64,000 bases of DNA from UMGS1781 sp964389545 (GTDB taxonomy: Bacteria; Bacillota; Clostridia; TANB77; CAG-508): assembly GCA_964389545.1 (NCBI GenBank), contig CAYMDN010000002.1:1-64000 (forward strand), in the 5' to 3' direction. The translations under genes were made by a program, and so were the position numbers. Under the pieces are notes generated by a model that was not told the DNA's origin, ran no database searches, and saw nothing but the letters and a program-made list of their open reading frames with translations. Shown piece by piece: positions 35,442-44,871 of the stretch; position 1 is the first letter of the stretch, and every line of letters starts with the position of its first letter.

Positions 35442-37503
35442 TTATTGTTGTTTTTCCTCTGGTGTATCTTTTTGCTTCTTTCCTTGTATTACTTGTTTTG
35501 CCATGCTTTCTACTTCATCCAATTCGCTTTTCTCATGTTGTAATTCTCTTAATCGATTTTCTTTTTCTAATCTTGTCATTCCTTCTGGTGTAATTTCACC
35601 TTTAATCACTTTTGCTAATGCTAACGACATAGTTTTTTGACATACATATTCATTTGTAAGTCTTAAATATTGCCTTGCTAAACTTCTATGTTCATCTGTT
35701 ATATCAACCATTTTTGCTTCTTTATCTGTAGGATTTTCTAAAAATCCCATTCTTTCACCTTCAGCAGGAATGTATGGTTTTCTATACGATCCTATTCTAT
35801 CCATTTCTGCTCGTATATCCTTAGCAAGTTTTGGCATGCTACTTATACCTGTGTTTTTAGCAATTCTAAACATTTCTCCTGTTCTGTTTAATATTTCCTG
35901 AGGCAATTGAGTTCCCACATTTCCAATTCCAAATATCGATTTATATTCACTCATTGTAATACTGTGTGTAGAAACTTCCTTCATAAGCATTTCTGTTATT
36001 ACTTTTTTTTCTTCTTTGCTGGCAAATCTCAATATATTATCTATATTTCTTACATCTCTAATTGAAATTTTTCCAGAAACTAATTGATCTTTCTTTGCCT
36101 TTGCAGTTCTTATAAAAGTATTGCTATTTTTTTGAAGAGCCCTATTCAATTGTTCTTTAATACATGGAGACTCTCTAATTTCTGCAATAACTCTTTCCGC
36201 TTCTTGTGTAGTCATTTGAACTGTTTGTGCAAATTGCTCTATTGATACTCCAGCTTCAATAAATCTTTCGACAAACTCTATTCTTACATCTTTTTTTCCT
36301 GTATCTCTATGTATACCATCTTTATTTACATCATTTATATCATAGCCTTGTTCATCATATCCCGTTCTATCATATCCAAGTCTGTCATAACCTTGTTCAT
36401 TATAGCCTTCTATATCATATCCTTCAGGACTAAATTTAGTTTGAGTTTCTCTATGGATTCCTTCTGCATTAAATCCATCTTTTCTATATCCTTCTAAATC
36501 ATATTCTGTATTTGTATTTTTATGAATACCATCTTTATTAAATCCTAATTTATCAAAGCCTTCTCTATCTAGTCCACTTCTATTGTATCCTTCTCTATTA
36601 TACCCTTCTGCATCAAATCCGAACCAGTCAAAACCTTCTGTATCATATTTTTGATTTGTATCTCGATGAATTCCCATTATGTCAAAACCATGTTTATTAT
36701 ATCCATCTGGTCCTATTTTTGCTCTTGTCACTCTATGGATTCCTTTTTCATTGAATCCAGTTCTATCATAACCTTTCTCGTCAAAAGTCGTTTTAGTAAT
36801 TCTATGAATTCCATCTTTGTCAAAACCACGGCTATCATATCCTTCTGTATCATATATATCTTGTGTTTCTCTATTTATTCCTTCTCTATTAAATCCATTC
36901 TTATCATAACCTTCCGCATCGTATCCATCTTTATCATAGCCAGATCTATTTAACCCTTTTTTATCAAATCCTTTTCTATTTAATCCGTCTCTGTCATAAC
37001 CTTCTGCATTGTAGCCTTCTGCATTGTAGCCTTCTGCGTCATAGCCTTCTATATCAAATCCTTTTGAATTAAACTTAGTTCCTGTTTCTCTGTGAATTCC
37101 TTCTCTATTGAAATTTGTAATATGATGGTATCCTTCTCTATCGTATCCTTCTCTATCATAGCCTGCTACATCAAAGCCACTTGAATCATATCTACTATTT
37201 GTTGCATTAAATAATCCGAGATCTTCTAAATCCTCTCTTGTTTAATCCATTTACGTCATATCCTTCTGGATCATACTTATCTTGAGTTTCTTTATGTATT
37301 CCATCTTCGTTGAACCCTTTTTTATCATAACCATCTCTATCATAACCTAACATGTCATATCCGTCTTTATCATATTTATCATGGGTTTCTTTGTTTATTT
37401 CTTCTTCATTCCAGCCATATATATCATAACCATCTTCATCATATATAGTGCCAGTTTTCAAATTTTTACCCATTTTATCCCATTCGTCCATTTGTACCCC
37501 CAT
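35442..37503 (-). CDS. GYD-repeat protein, needs one +1 shift at CGG
   Basis: 686 residues when the extra C at 37218 is skipped. About 400 residues are tandem pentapeptide-like repeats of the form G[YF][DN]xx, interrupted at intervals by a longer spacer GIH[RK]xTxxxYDxx. The last ~275 residues are a non-repetitive helical domain (EFVERFIEAGVSIEQFAQTV...). The unshifted frame ends at GFRRSRII; skipping the C gives GFRRSGLFNATNSRYD, which lines up position by position with the unit GFNEDGIHKETQDKYD, so the repeat itself confirms the shift. The ATG at 37503 has GAAGGA upstream. No signal peptide; function unknown. FemX lies directly upstream. Confidence 0.85.
36300..37460 (-). repeat. tandem GYDxx repeat region
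   Basis: 15-base units encoding G[YF][DN]xx, some nearly identical in DNA (GYNAEGYNAEGYDAE near 37000-37045), with periodic longer spacers beginning GIHR or GIHK. Confidence 0.8.
37213..37221 (-). other. CGG +1 frameshift site in the GYD-repeat gene
   Basis: Minus strand TCT CGG ATT ATT TAA; skipping the C at 37218 gives TCT GGA TTA TTT AAT. The glycine falls on the invariant repeat glycine. Confidence 0.85.
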
Positions 37504-37519
37504 TTAATAATCCTTCTCT

Positions 37520-38572
37520 TTATTTTTTGCTTAGTTTATCGCGAAAATTTGTAACTTTTCTATATATTACTTGGCTTACATTAAATATAACATTCATTAA
37601 TGGATTATATACAATGTATAATTCATTTACAAACTCTATAAAATCTCCATTAAATCCTTTTTTAAATTTGTATACACCATATTGTTGATCATCTTCAGAT
37701 TTAAACCCAGATACTCCTCTAAAGTCGTATATATCGCAACCTGATTCTTTTGCCCATTTTATCATTTCCCATTGTAGTAAGTAATTTGGCATTAAATTTC
37801 TATGCTCATTTGAACTACCTCCATATAAATACCAAACTTTATTTCCATACTTTACTGGTAAAACCGCTGATATAACTTTGCCTTCGTATTCCGCAAGTAT
37901 CAATTTTACATGTTCAGGTCCCATGCAGTCATATATCTTTTCAAAGTATTCTAATGGTCTTATAAAGAACTCGTCTCTTGACCCTGTTGTTTTCATTATT
38001 TCATGGAATATTTTTAAATCTTCCCTATTTCCTTCTCTAATTGTCACTCCCTTTTTTGTAGCTAATCGTATATTATATCTAGTTTTTGAATGAAAAGATG
38101 CCAGTAATTCTTCCTCAGTTCTATCTTTTACATTCAATCTAAATACATATTTAGGTTGTATAACTTGGTTAATATTTTTTATGTTTGTTTTCATTTTATA
38201 TCCAAGCTCTATCATTATTTTTTTAAATTCTTCATCATCTTTTGAAATATCTGGATCTAGCCTAAATATAAACGCCTTATACTTTTTTGCAATTTTTGTT
38301 GCCTCTTCTGTTAATTGTTTAAGTGTTTCTTTATCATGTTCATCACATACAAACCCTCTTCCTGCATACATGATATATCTATGGAAGATTGGAACCTTTC
38401 TTAGTAAAAGGCTCATACTTCCTTTGATATTACCATTTTCATCTCTAACGATTGCAATTTCATTTACCCAATCAGTTTTTACTTTTGCCCATTCTGGAGA
38501 TTGCAAAAAATGCGCTCTTTTATTACTTTCTATAAATTCTCTTAACTCTTGTTCATTCTCAACATTACTCAT
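37520..38572 (-). CDS. FemX/FemAB-type peptidoglycan bridge aminoacyltransferase
   Basis: 350 residues with the two GNAT-like halves of the FemABX family: QSPEWAKVKTDW near the start, KTRYNIRLATKKGV in the middle, LYGGSSNEHRNLMPNYLLQW and YDFRGVSGF in the second half. These enzymes transfer amino acids from aminoacyl-tRNA to lipid II or the pentapeptide. The residue added cannot be told from sequence. It sits 15 bases after cardiolipin synthase and is likely cotranscribed. Confidence 0.88.
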   Translation of the reverse strand: MSNVENEQELREFIESNKRAHFLQSPEWAKVKTDWVNEIAIVRDENGNIKGSMSLLLRKVPIFHRYIMYAGRGFVCDEHDKETLKQLTEEATKIAKKYKAFIFRLDPDISKDDEEFKKIMIELGYKMKTNIKNINQVIQPKYVFRLNVKDRTEEELLASFHSKTRYNIRLATKKGVTIREGNREDLKIFHEIMKTTGSRDEFFIRPLEYFEKIYDCMGPEHVKLILAEYEGKVISAVLPVKYGNKVWYLYGGSSNEHRNLMPNYLLQWEMIKWAKESGCDIYDFRGVSGFKSEDDQQYGVYKFKKGFNGDFIEFVNELYIVYNPLMNVIFNVSQVIYRKVTNFRDKLSKK

Positions 38573-38587
38573 TTTCTATCCTTTCAT

Positions 38588-40111
38588 TTACATTAATGGC
38601 GCAAATATTCTTAATACTGCTTGCCATAGTGATTTAAAGAACCCAACTTTATGATCTTCAAGTGTAATTTCCTTACTTTTCTCTAAAGTTTCTAGTACAT
38701 CTTTTTTTATCTTTGATACAACTTTACTATCGAATATATATGTACCACATTCAAAGTGCAAATATAAGCTTCTGTAATCTAAATTTAAGGTACCTACTGT
38801 TGCAATTTTATCATCACAAAGAAATACCTTTGCATGTATAAATCCTGGTGTATATTCATATATCTTTATCCCATCTCTTAATAGCATATCATAATATGAC
38901 TTCGTTAATGTATTAACTATCTTTTTATCTGGAATTCCTGGTGTTACAATCCTAATATCTACTCCTCTTCTCTGTGCAAGAGATAATGCTGATATCATTT
39001 CATTATCAATTATTAAATATGGTGTAAATATATAAACGTATTTCTTTGCTTGATTTATAATATTTAGATAAACATTTTCTCCAACAAGTTCATCATCTAA
39101 TGGATATTCTCCATATGGAGCAATGTATCCATCATATTTAGATACATCAATATCTTTTGGTTTAAACCTTCTGTAATCTTCATCTTCCTTTTTATATGCA
39201 TTCCATATATTTAAAAACATCACCGTAAAGTTCCAAACAGCTTCACCTTTTATCATTATTCCATTATCTTTCCAATGTCCAAATCTCTCTTCTTTGTTAA
39301 TATACTCATCTGCTAAGTTAATTCCTCCACTGAATGCAACTTTTCCGTCTATTACAAGTATTTTCCTGTGATCTCTATTATTCATAAATACAGAAATAAA
39401 TGGAATTAGTTTGTTAAATGCTACACACTTGATTCCCATTTTATTTAATTTTTTGTAATATCTATTTGGTAATGTATGTATTGTTCCAACATCATCATAG
39501 ATTACTCTAACATCCACACCTTCAGTAACTTTTTTCTCCAATATGTCTAGTATACCTTGCCACATTTCTCCTTCTGCTATTATAAAGTATTCTATAAATA
39601 TAAATCTCTTTGCCTTTTTTAGTTCTTCTAAAATAGCTTCATATGTTTCTTCTCCACTAGGATAATATGTAAGTCCTGAATTTCTATATACAGGATATCC
39701 AACATAATTTGAAATATATTTAAGCTGCCCTTGTACATCTTCGTCTTCTTCTGCAATTTCTTTTAATACTTTATTATTTTGCTTAAAATATTTCTTTTCT
39801 TCTTCTTTGTTTGTATATATACGTTTTAATGTTGGTGTTGAATATAAATTTGCTCCAACTAAAACAAACAATATGCCTCCAAGAAGTGGAAATGTCATTA
39901 TAATTATTATCCATGGAATTTTATTTGTAAGATGTTTTTCTCCTTTTATAATTGCTAATAAAACTAAAATACTAATTACTTTTAGTATTATATCAATTAC
40001 AATAGAGAATTTACTAAAGTTACTTATTAGTTCAATTAGCCAAATAGCTTGAATTAATATACTGATTATAATTATTCCTATTCTACTAAACAATAATTTA
40101 AATAATTTCAT
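38588..40111 (-). CDS. cls: cardiolipin synthase (phospholipase D family)
   Basis: 507 residues: two N-terminal transmembrane helices, then two HKD motifs, NRDHRKILVIDGKVAFSGGI (~243) and FIHAKVFLCDDKIATVGTLN (~418), with the usual LDYRS after the second. It condenses two phosphatidylglycerols to cardiolipin and glycerol at the membrane. Own promoter; femX follows. Confidence 0.93.
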   Translation of the reverse strand: MKLFKLLFSRIGIIIISILIQAIWLIELISNFSKFSIVIDIILKVISILVLLAIIKGEKHLTNKIPWIIIIMTFPLLGGILFVLVGANLYSTPTLKRIYTNKEEEKKYFKQNNKVLKEIAEEDEDVQGQLKYISNYVGYPVYRNSGLTYYPSGEETYEAILEELKKAKRFIFIEYFIIAEGEMWQGILDILEKKVTEGVDVRVIYDDVGTIHTLPNRYYKKLNKMGIKCVAFNKLIPFISVFMNNRDHRKILVIDGKVAFSGGINLADEYINKEERFGHWKDNGIMIKGEAVWNFTVMFLNIWNAYKKEDEDYRRFKPKDIDVSKYDGYIAPYGEYPLDDELVGENVYLNIINQAKKYVYIFTPYLIIDNEMISALSLAQRRGVDIRIVTPGIPDKKIVNTLTKSYYDMLLRDGIKIYEYTPGFIHAKVFLCDDKIATVGTLNLDYRSLYLHFECGTYIFDSKVVSKIKKDVLETLEKSKEITLEDHKVGFFKSLWQAVLRIFAPLM

Positions 40112-40134
40112 TTGTATCCCTCACATTTGGAGTT

Positions 40135-40164
40135 ATTATATCATAAAAAAGTTGTTTTTTTCAA
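40135..40164 (-). promoter_or_regulatory. cls promoter
   Basis: On the minus strand TTGAAA, 18 bases, TATAAT with TGA before it (extended -10). Confidence 0.7.
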
Positions 40165-40195
40165 TAAAAAACATTTCAACATATATTTTTTATTA

Positions 40196-40221
40196 TGTTA
40201 TACCTTCTTAGAAGTATAACA
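40196..40221. repeat. inverted repeat upstream of the cls promoter
   Basis: TGTTATAC/GTATAACA with an inner TTC/GAA pairing. It lacks a T-run and lies about 30 bases upstream of the cls -35, so it could be a regulator site or a second stem of the neighbouring terminator. Confidence 0.45.
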
Positions 40222-40231
40222 TATAAAAGCA

Positions 40232-40260
40232 AAACGAGAATGATAATAACATTCTCGTTT
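40232..40260 (-). terminator. terminator of the SipW-DUF5305 operon
   Basis: AAACGAGAATG/CATTCTCGTTT with a seven-base loop; TTTTGCTTTTAT follows on the minus strand. Confidence 0.8.
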
Positions 40261-40276
40261 AATTTTTATAATATTA

Positions 40277-41365
40277 TTATTTTTTTTCTACCATGTTCTC
40301 CTGTTTATGTTTTCCTGATGGTAGTGCATATTGTTTAGCTGTTATAGAGTAGAAATATAATAATTGTGCATTTGTTGGTATAACAAAACACGTTACTAAT
40401 TGTTCTTTATTCTCTAACATCATTATTGGTAATTGCATTGTATCTCTTATTTCTAGTAAATCTGTGAAGTTTTGTACTTTAAGAATTTGATATCCTTCCA
40501 TATCAAATTCACCATCTATTTTTGAAATATAGCTATCATAGCTGTTTACTATCTTCTTTAAATTTCTATTATATTTTTCTTCACTTGTTGCATTTACTTT
40601 ATTATATATTACATATCCCAATGCCACTACTGCATCACCTACTAATAATATAATTCCAAATACTAATCCGCTTTTTCCTATTCCATGTTTTCCGCTATTA
40701 TATGTTATAAAGTTATTCGCATTGGAAAGATCAAAATTTTTATCTATTGCTACAGTATTTTGGGCAAGTGGTATGTCTAAATTCATAACTGTTCCCATCG
40801 TCTTTGAAAATTCTTTATTTACTCCATCTATTCCAAAATCTAACTTAATACTTAATGTGCTTGTAACATTTTTTAAATTATATGAACCAACAAATTTTTT
40901 TATTAAATCATTATATTTTACGAAATCTATATTAATACTTTCTTCAATTATAATGTCCCTTTTTGCTTCTCCTGTTTTTTCATCAGTTAAGTCTTCTGAA
41001 GATGTATAAATACATCTTCCTGTTTTTTCGTCTTTTACATTAACTGTTCCAATTATTTTATATTTGTACTCGTATTCTTCATTTAAGTCAAATTGATATT
41101 TGAATCTTGTATCAATACTTTTAATTAAATCTGCAATATACTGGTTTCCTTCTTCCATATAATCAGTCTGGTAATATCCATTTTGATTAAGTTGGACTTT
41201 ATATTCTAGATTTTTATTATCTTCATATGCAATTATATCTGTTTGTTTTGCAGTTAAAGAGTTCTTTATAAGTAATACGCCTGCAATTAAGACTACTATG
41301 GCAATAATAATCATTAATATATTGCTCTTTTTCTTATCTTCTTTCATCCAATCTAATTCTTCCAT
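40277..41365 (-). CDS. DUF5305-like membrane protein beside SipW
   Basis: 362 residues with a transmembrane helix near the start (SNILMIIIAIVVLIAGVLLI), an extracellular domain of ~200 residues, a second helix (GLVFGIILLVGDAVVALGYVI) and a cytoplasmic tail of ~110 residues. The plan and the position next to a SipW-type signal peptidase match DUF5305 proteins, whose role is unknown. Start ATG 41365 after GAAGGA. It follows the peptidase gene by about 47 bases. Confidence 0.75.
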   Translation of the reverse strand: MEELDWMKEDKKKSNILMIIIAIVVLIAGVLLIKNSLTAKQTDIIAYEDNKNLEYKVQLNQNGYYQTDYMEEGNQYIADLIKSIDTRFKYQFDLNEEYEYKYKIIGTVNVKDEKTGRCIYTSSEDLTDEKTGEAKRDIIIEESINIDFVKYNDLIKKFVGSYNLKNVTSTLSIKLDFGIDGVNKEFSKTMGTVMNLDIPLAQNTVAIDKNFDLSNANNFITYNSGKHGIGKSGLVFGIILLVGDAVVALGYVIYNKVNATSEEKYNRNLKKIVNSYDSYISKIDGEFDMEGYQILKVQNFTDLLEIRDTMQLPIMMLENKEQLVTCFVIPTNAQLLYFYSITAKQYALPSGKHKQENMVEKK

Positions 41366-41412
41366 ACTTTTCCTTCTCTCTTTCGTTTTTCTATAATTCA
41401 AACCATAAGTTA

Positions 41413-42540
41413 TTATTTTTTAAACGCATCATTAACCCAAATTGTTGGCCAGCCTATGCCAATAACTCTTAATTTGACAATGCCTATTATTTCATCTTCT
41501 GTTCTATATCCTTCATCTTGTTGTTCATTATTTGTTCCTTTTGTAAAGAACAATTTCTCACCGTTTGTAATTTGTATTTTCTCAACCTTATGTATTATAC
41601 GTATGTTTTCTTTTTTATATATTATAACTTGCCCTTCTTCTATATCCTGACCATCATATCTTTCATATATTACAGCATCACCTTTGTTTAAAGTACCTGT
41701 CATTGAATAACTTCCAACTACAAGCATACCATATTTAAATTTGCAGGAAATTAGCATAACAATCATGACAACAATCAACATAGAAATAATAGCCGTAATA
41801 TAACTTGCTTTTTTATTTTTTATTGCTTTTGTAAATATATTCTTTTCAAAGTAGGCATCAACAATCATAAATATTAAGTATGGATAAATAATTCTATATA
41901 CAGAAAGGAAAAACATATATATATTAGGTAATATACTAATTGTATATGAATATAAAGTTGTAATTAATCTGTATACAACATTTGAAACCATTCCATATCT
42001 TTTTACCATATAGTTGCATAATAGATTTGTGCTAATTGCTGGAAAAATAATATATCCCACTAATTCTAATGCAACACTTAAATTTTTCCATTCGTGATAA
42101 TACTTTATAAATGGAGTTATTTCTGCCATTATTAACCCTAGTGTTAATAGCACAAGTTGCCTTTTATTACATTTATTAATAAGTGTCTGTCTTATTATTT
42201 CTGTACATAATACAATACTGCAATATGGTAATACTGTATTAGTAAAAATACGCATATTAAAGCTATTTTGATTGTGGTAAAAGCCTGTAAAAATACCTAT
42301 AAATAATAAAAATATCACATGAGCTACAGATAATGTTGTTATTAATAAAATAACTCTTTTTTTGCTTGCTCCACCTATTTTTGATATTTTAAATATTTTC
42401 AAGATTGCAATTGTATCTATTAATAAAAAAAATACTAATATATTTGTTTGATATTTTGTATTTGGCAAAAAAAGGTTAAAGAAAGTTATTATACAAATTA
42501 ATATTAAAAAAATGTATTCTATTATTTTATCCTTTTTCAT
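41413..42540 (-). CDS. SipW-type signal peptidase I with a multi-pass N-terminus
   Basis: 375 residues: about eight transmembrane helices, then a C-terminal S26 peptidase domain. The catalytic Ser is in VVGSYSMTGTLNKGDAVIY (~276). The general-base position reads IIHKVEKI, a His as in SipW/ER-type enzymes rather than the Lys of bacterial LepB. The N-terminal multi-pass part is unusually long for SipW. The adjacent TasA-like protein is the obvious substrate. Confidence 0.88.
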   Translation of the reverse strand: MKKDKIIEYIFLILICIITFFNLFLPNTKYQTNILVFFLLIDTIAILKIFKISKIGGASKKRVILLITTLSVAHVIFLLFIGIFTGFYHNQNSFNMRIFTNTVLPYCSIVLCTEIIRQTLINKCNKRQLVLLTLGLIMAEITPFIKYYHEWKNLSVALELVGYIIFPAISTNLLCNYMVKRYGMVSNVVYRLITTLYSYTISILPNIYMFFLSVYRIIYPYLIFMIVDAYFEKNIFTKAIKNKKASYITAIISMLIVVMIVMLISCKFKYGMLVVGSYSMTGTLNKGDAVIYERYDGQDIEEGQVIIYKKENIRIIHKVEKIQITNGEKLFFTKGTNNEQQDEGYRTEDEIIGIVKLRVIGIGWPTIWVNDAFKK

Positions 42541-42582
42541 TTGTTTATCTATACCTTTCTTTAACTATTTTTTACCAAATAA

Positions 42583-43140
42583 TTATGGATTTTCTGGTAC
42601 TAATGGCTCTGCTTCGATTTCAACTGCTATTTTGTCTGTACTTACATCATACATTACTGGTGCAACTTTTAATGTTGCTCTAACTTTTACATATGCAAAA
42701 TCATCTGCATCTGTTGTTAAATCAACATCGTCATCAACAACGCTTGTACCATCTGCATTACATCTTGTAGCTGTTATTTCGAAGTTGTCATCTGAACCTG
42801 AAACAGATTTTACTTTTACAGTATCTGCTGTAATATCTCCTATACTAACATTTTGTATTTTAAATACAGCTTCTCCGTAATCACCAACTTTTTCAAGTTT
42901 ACTTACGTCTATTGTAGCTAAAACATCACTTTCAATATTTCCTTCTACAGCTGTATTTACACCGTCTTTGTTATATTGTGCAACCTCTACAAATTTAACT
43001 TTGAAATTATCTTCAGCTGCTGTAGCATTAGCATTACCAGTAATATTTATTCCTACAGCTGTTAATACTGCATATCCAACACCCATTAATAATACTGATA
43101 CAAGTATTACTATTAATACTATTTTCTTTTGCTTTGTCAT
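42583..43140 (-). CDS. TasA/CalY-like protein with SipW-type signal peptide
   Basis: 185 residues. The N-terminus KKIVLIVILVSVLLMGVGYA, a later TAVGINITGNANA segment and the beta-rich mature part match SipW-dependent proteins of the TasA/camelysin family, which in Bacillus form biofilm fibres. Expected cleavage by the peptidase encoded 42 bases downstream. Start ATG after GGAGG. It is first in the operon TasA-like, SipW, DUF5305. Confidence 0.85.
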   Translation of the reverse strand: MTKQKKIVLIVILVSVLLMGVGYAVLTAVGINITGNANATAAEDNFKVKFVEVAQYNKDGVNTAVEGNIESDVLATIDVSKLEKVGDYGEAVFKIQNVSIGDITADTVKVKSVSGSDDNFEITATRCNADGTSVVDDDVDLTTDADDFAYVKVRATLKVAPVMYDVSTDKIAVEIEAEPLVPENP

Positions 43141-43207
43141 TTTTTCACCTCCTTGTATCTATATGTACTTTACCTGTTTTAAGCAATATTTATATATTAC
43201 TTATTAT

Positions 43208-43236
43208 ATTATAGTTTACTTAAAGTAAGTTTTCTA
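43208..43236 (-). promoter_or_regulatory. promoter of the TasA-like operon with palindrome in the spacer
   Basis: On the minus strand TAGAAA, 17 bases, TATAAT. The spacer is largely filled by TTACTTTAAGTAA (43216-43228), a 13-base palindrome placed where a repressor would block the polymerase. Confidence 0.55.
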
Positions 43237-43396
43237 TAGTTTATCGGAAATGTAAATAAAATGTATTATTAAAGCAATAATTTTGAAACATATGTCAAAT
43301 AAAGTTGTAATAAACCAAATAATCTGTAATATTTGTAACAATGCAAAGTAATGATAACATCTATCTTTTTATCTCTTACCCCTATATTACACGACA

Positions 43397-43427
43397 AAAA
43401 CCGCTGTATCAAATATACAGCGGTTTT
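43397..43427 (-). terminator. tRNA-Arg terminator
   Basis: AAAACCGCTGTAT/ATACAGCGGTTTT with a five-base loop, T-run on the minus strand, four bases after the tRNA 3' end. Confidence 0.85.
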
Positions 43428-43430
43428 AAT

Positions 43431-43507
<77 letters not shown>

Positions 43508-43533
43508 ATAACGTAATTTGTAACGCAGATATT

Positions 43534-43562
43534 ATGATACCATGTTTTTATGAAATAGTCAA
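43534..43562 (-). promoter_or_regulatory. tRNA-Arg promoter
   Basis: On the minus strand TTGACT, 17 bases, TATCAT, about 27 bases before the tRNA. Confidence 0.65.
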
Positions 43563-43580
43563 GTTTTTTATCACAATTAG

Positions 43581-43609
43581 TTGAATTTTTAAATCTCTTT
43601 TGATATACT
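43581..43609 (+). promoter_or_regulatory. promoter of the LCP gene
   Basis: TTGAAT, 17 bases, TATACT, about 40 bases before the ATG. Confidence 0.6.
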
Positions 43610-43649
43610 AATATAGCTATAAAAAGTCACAATAAGGGGGTTATCAACT

Positions 43650-44825
43650 ATGGGAAAGCATGCAAACACTAAAGATACTAATAAAACACGCACTAAAGTT
43701 GTTAAAAAAAATGTAAAAAAAGATAAAAGATATGAACCAATAATGGATGATACTAAGAAGAAAAAATATGTCAGTAATGCTCCCGAGCATTTTGATGTAG
43801 CAAATAAAAAAAATATAAAGGCTGAGAAAAAAGCTATAAAGAAAGCAAAGAAGAAAAAACGTAGACGTATTGTCTTACTAATACTACTAGTATTAGTACT
43901 TGCTCTAGGAATTTTCGTAGGAGTTCGACTATACAGAGCTGGTGGAAATTGGCTTATGGCTTTACTTGGTCATGATCAAAACACAAGACAAAATTTAGAC
44001 AAACTACAATTCTTAATTCTAGGCGAAAGTACAGGAAACTCTGACACTATTATAATTGCACAATATGATCCAAAAGATCAAACAGCAGCCTTATTCTCTA
44101 TTCCAAGAGATACATTTGTTGGAGACGATTTAGATGATGCAACATGGACAGATAAAATCAACTCTAAATATGGACAAGGTAAAACTATAGAAAAAACTGT
44201 AGATGCTGTAAACAAAATTACTGGACTTAATATTCATTACTACATATTAGTTGATACTGCTGCATTGAATAAACTAGTTGATATTATTGGTGGCCTAGAT
44301 TTTAATGTTCCAATTGATATGGATTATGATGATCCTACACAAGATTTAACAATACACTTTAAAGCAGGATATCAGCATCTTAGTGGAAAACAAGTTGAAC
44401 AGCTTGTAAGATTTAGAAAAAACAATAATCGTTTAGGCGGATATACAGGTGTTGATCACGATGATTTTGGAAGAATGAAAACACAACGTGATGTTATAAT
44501 TGCTTTAGGAAAACAAACTCTTAAAGTTAAGAATATTACAGAAATAGGTTCAATTATTGATACTTTAAAAACATATGTCGATACAAACATGGATTTAAAT
44601 GCAATCAAAGACTATATACCTTACGCAGTTGAATTAGATGCAAGTACAATAAAAACATCAAGGGTTCCTGGTAGTGATGGTTATGGAAATGGAATATATT
44701 TCTTTATACCAGATCTTGACGAAACAAAAGTAATTATTGATGAATTATTTAATGGTATTGTACCTAAAACAGAGGAAGAAACAAATGATAACAGTACTGT
44801 AAATAATTCTACTTCTACAAACTAA
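43650..44825 (+). CDS. LytR-CpsA-Psr family glycopolymer transferase
   Basis: 391 residues: a very basic cytoplasmic head, a transmembrane helix (IVLLILLVLVLALGIFVGVRL, ~75-95) and an extracellular LCP domain with FSIPRDTFV, TDKINSKYGQG, GGLDFNVPIDM and QLVRFRKNNNRLGG...DHDDFGRM, holding the conserved Arg and Asp residues. LCP enzymes attach teichoic acid or other undecaprenyl-linked polymers to peptidoglycan. Start ATG after AAGGGGG. Monocistronic. Ser/Thr/Asn-rich tail. Confidence 0.93.
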   Translation: MGKHANTKDTNKTRTKVVKKNVKKDKRYEPIMDDTKKKKYVSNAPEHFDVANKKNIKAEKKAIKKAKKKKRRRIVLLILLVLVLALGIFVGVRLYRAGGNWLMALLGHDQNTRQNLDKLQFLILGESTGNSDTIIIAQYDPKDQTAALFSIPRDTFVGDDLDDATWTDKINSKYGQGKTIEKTVDAVNKITGLNIHYYILVDTAALNKLVDIIGGLDFNVPIDMDYDDPTQDLTIHFKAGYQHLSGKQVEQLVRFRKNNNRLGGYTGVDHDDFGRMKTQRDVIIALGKQTLKVKNITEIGSIIDTLKTYVDTNMDLNAIKDYIPYAVELDASTIKTSRVPGSDGYGNGIYFFIPDLDETKVIIDELFNGIVPKTEEETNDNSTVNNSTSTN

Positions 44826-44836
44826 TAATTTAATAA

Positions 44837-44863
44837 AAAAGAGGGCTATTATAACCCTCTTTT
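44837..44863. terminator. bidirectional terminator between the LCP gene and dacA
   Basis: AAAAGAGGG/CCCTCTTTT with a nine-base loop. Confidence 0.8.
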
Positions 44864-44871
44864 CGTTATTT

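Noticed and set aside
35442..37503. CRISPR-like array suggested by regular short DNA repeats
   Set aside because: The repeats are coding, vary in a codon-wise manner and have no spacers of constant length; no cas genes are near.
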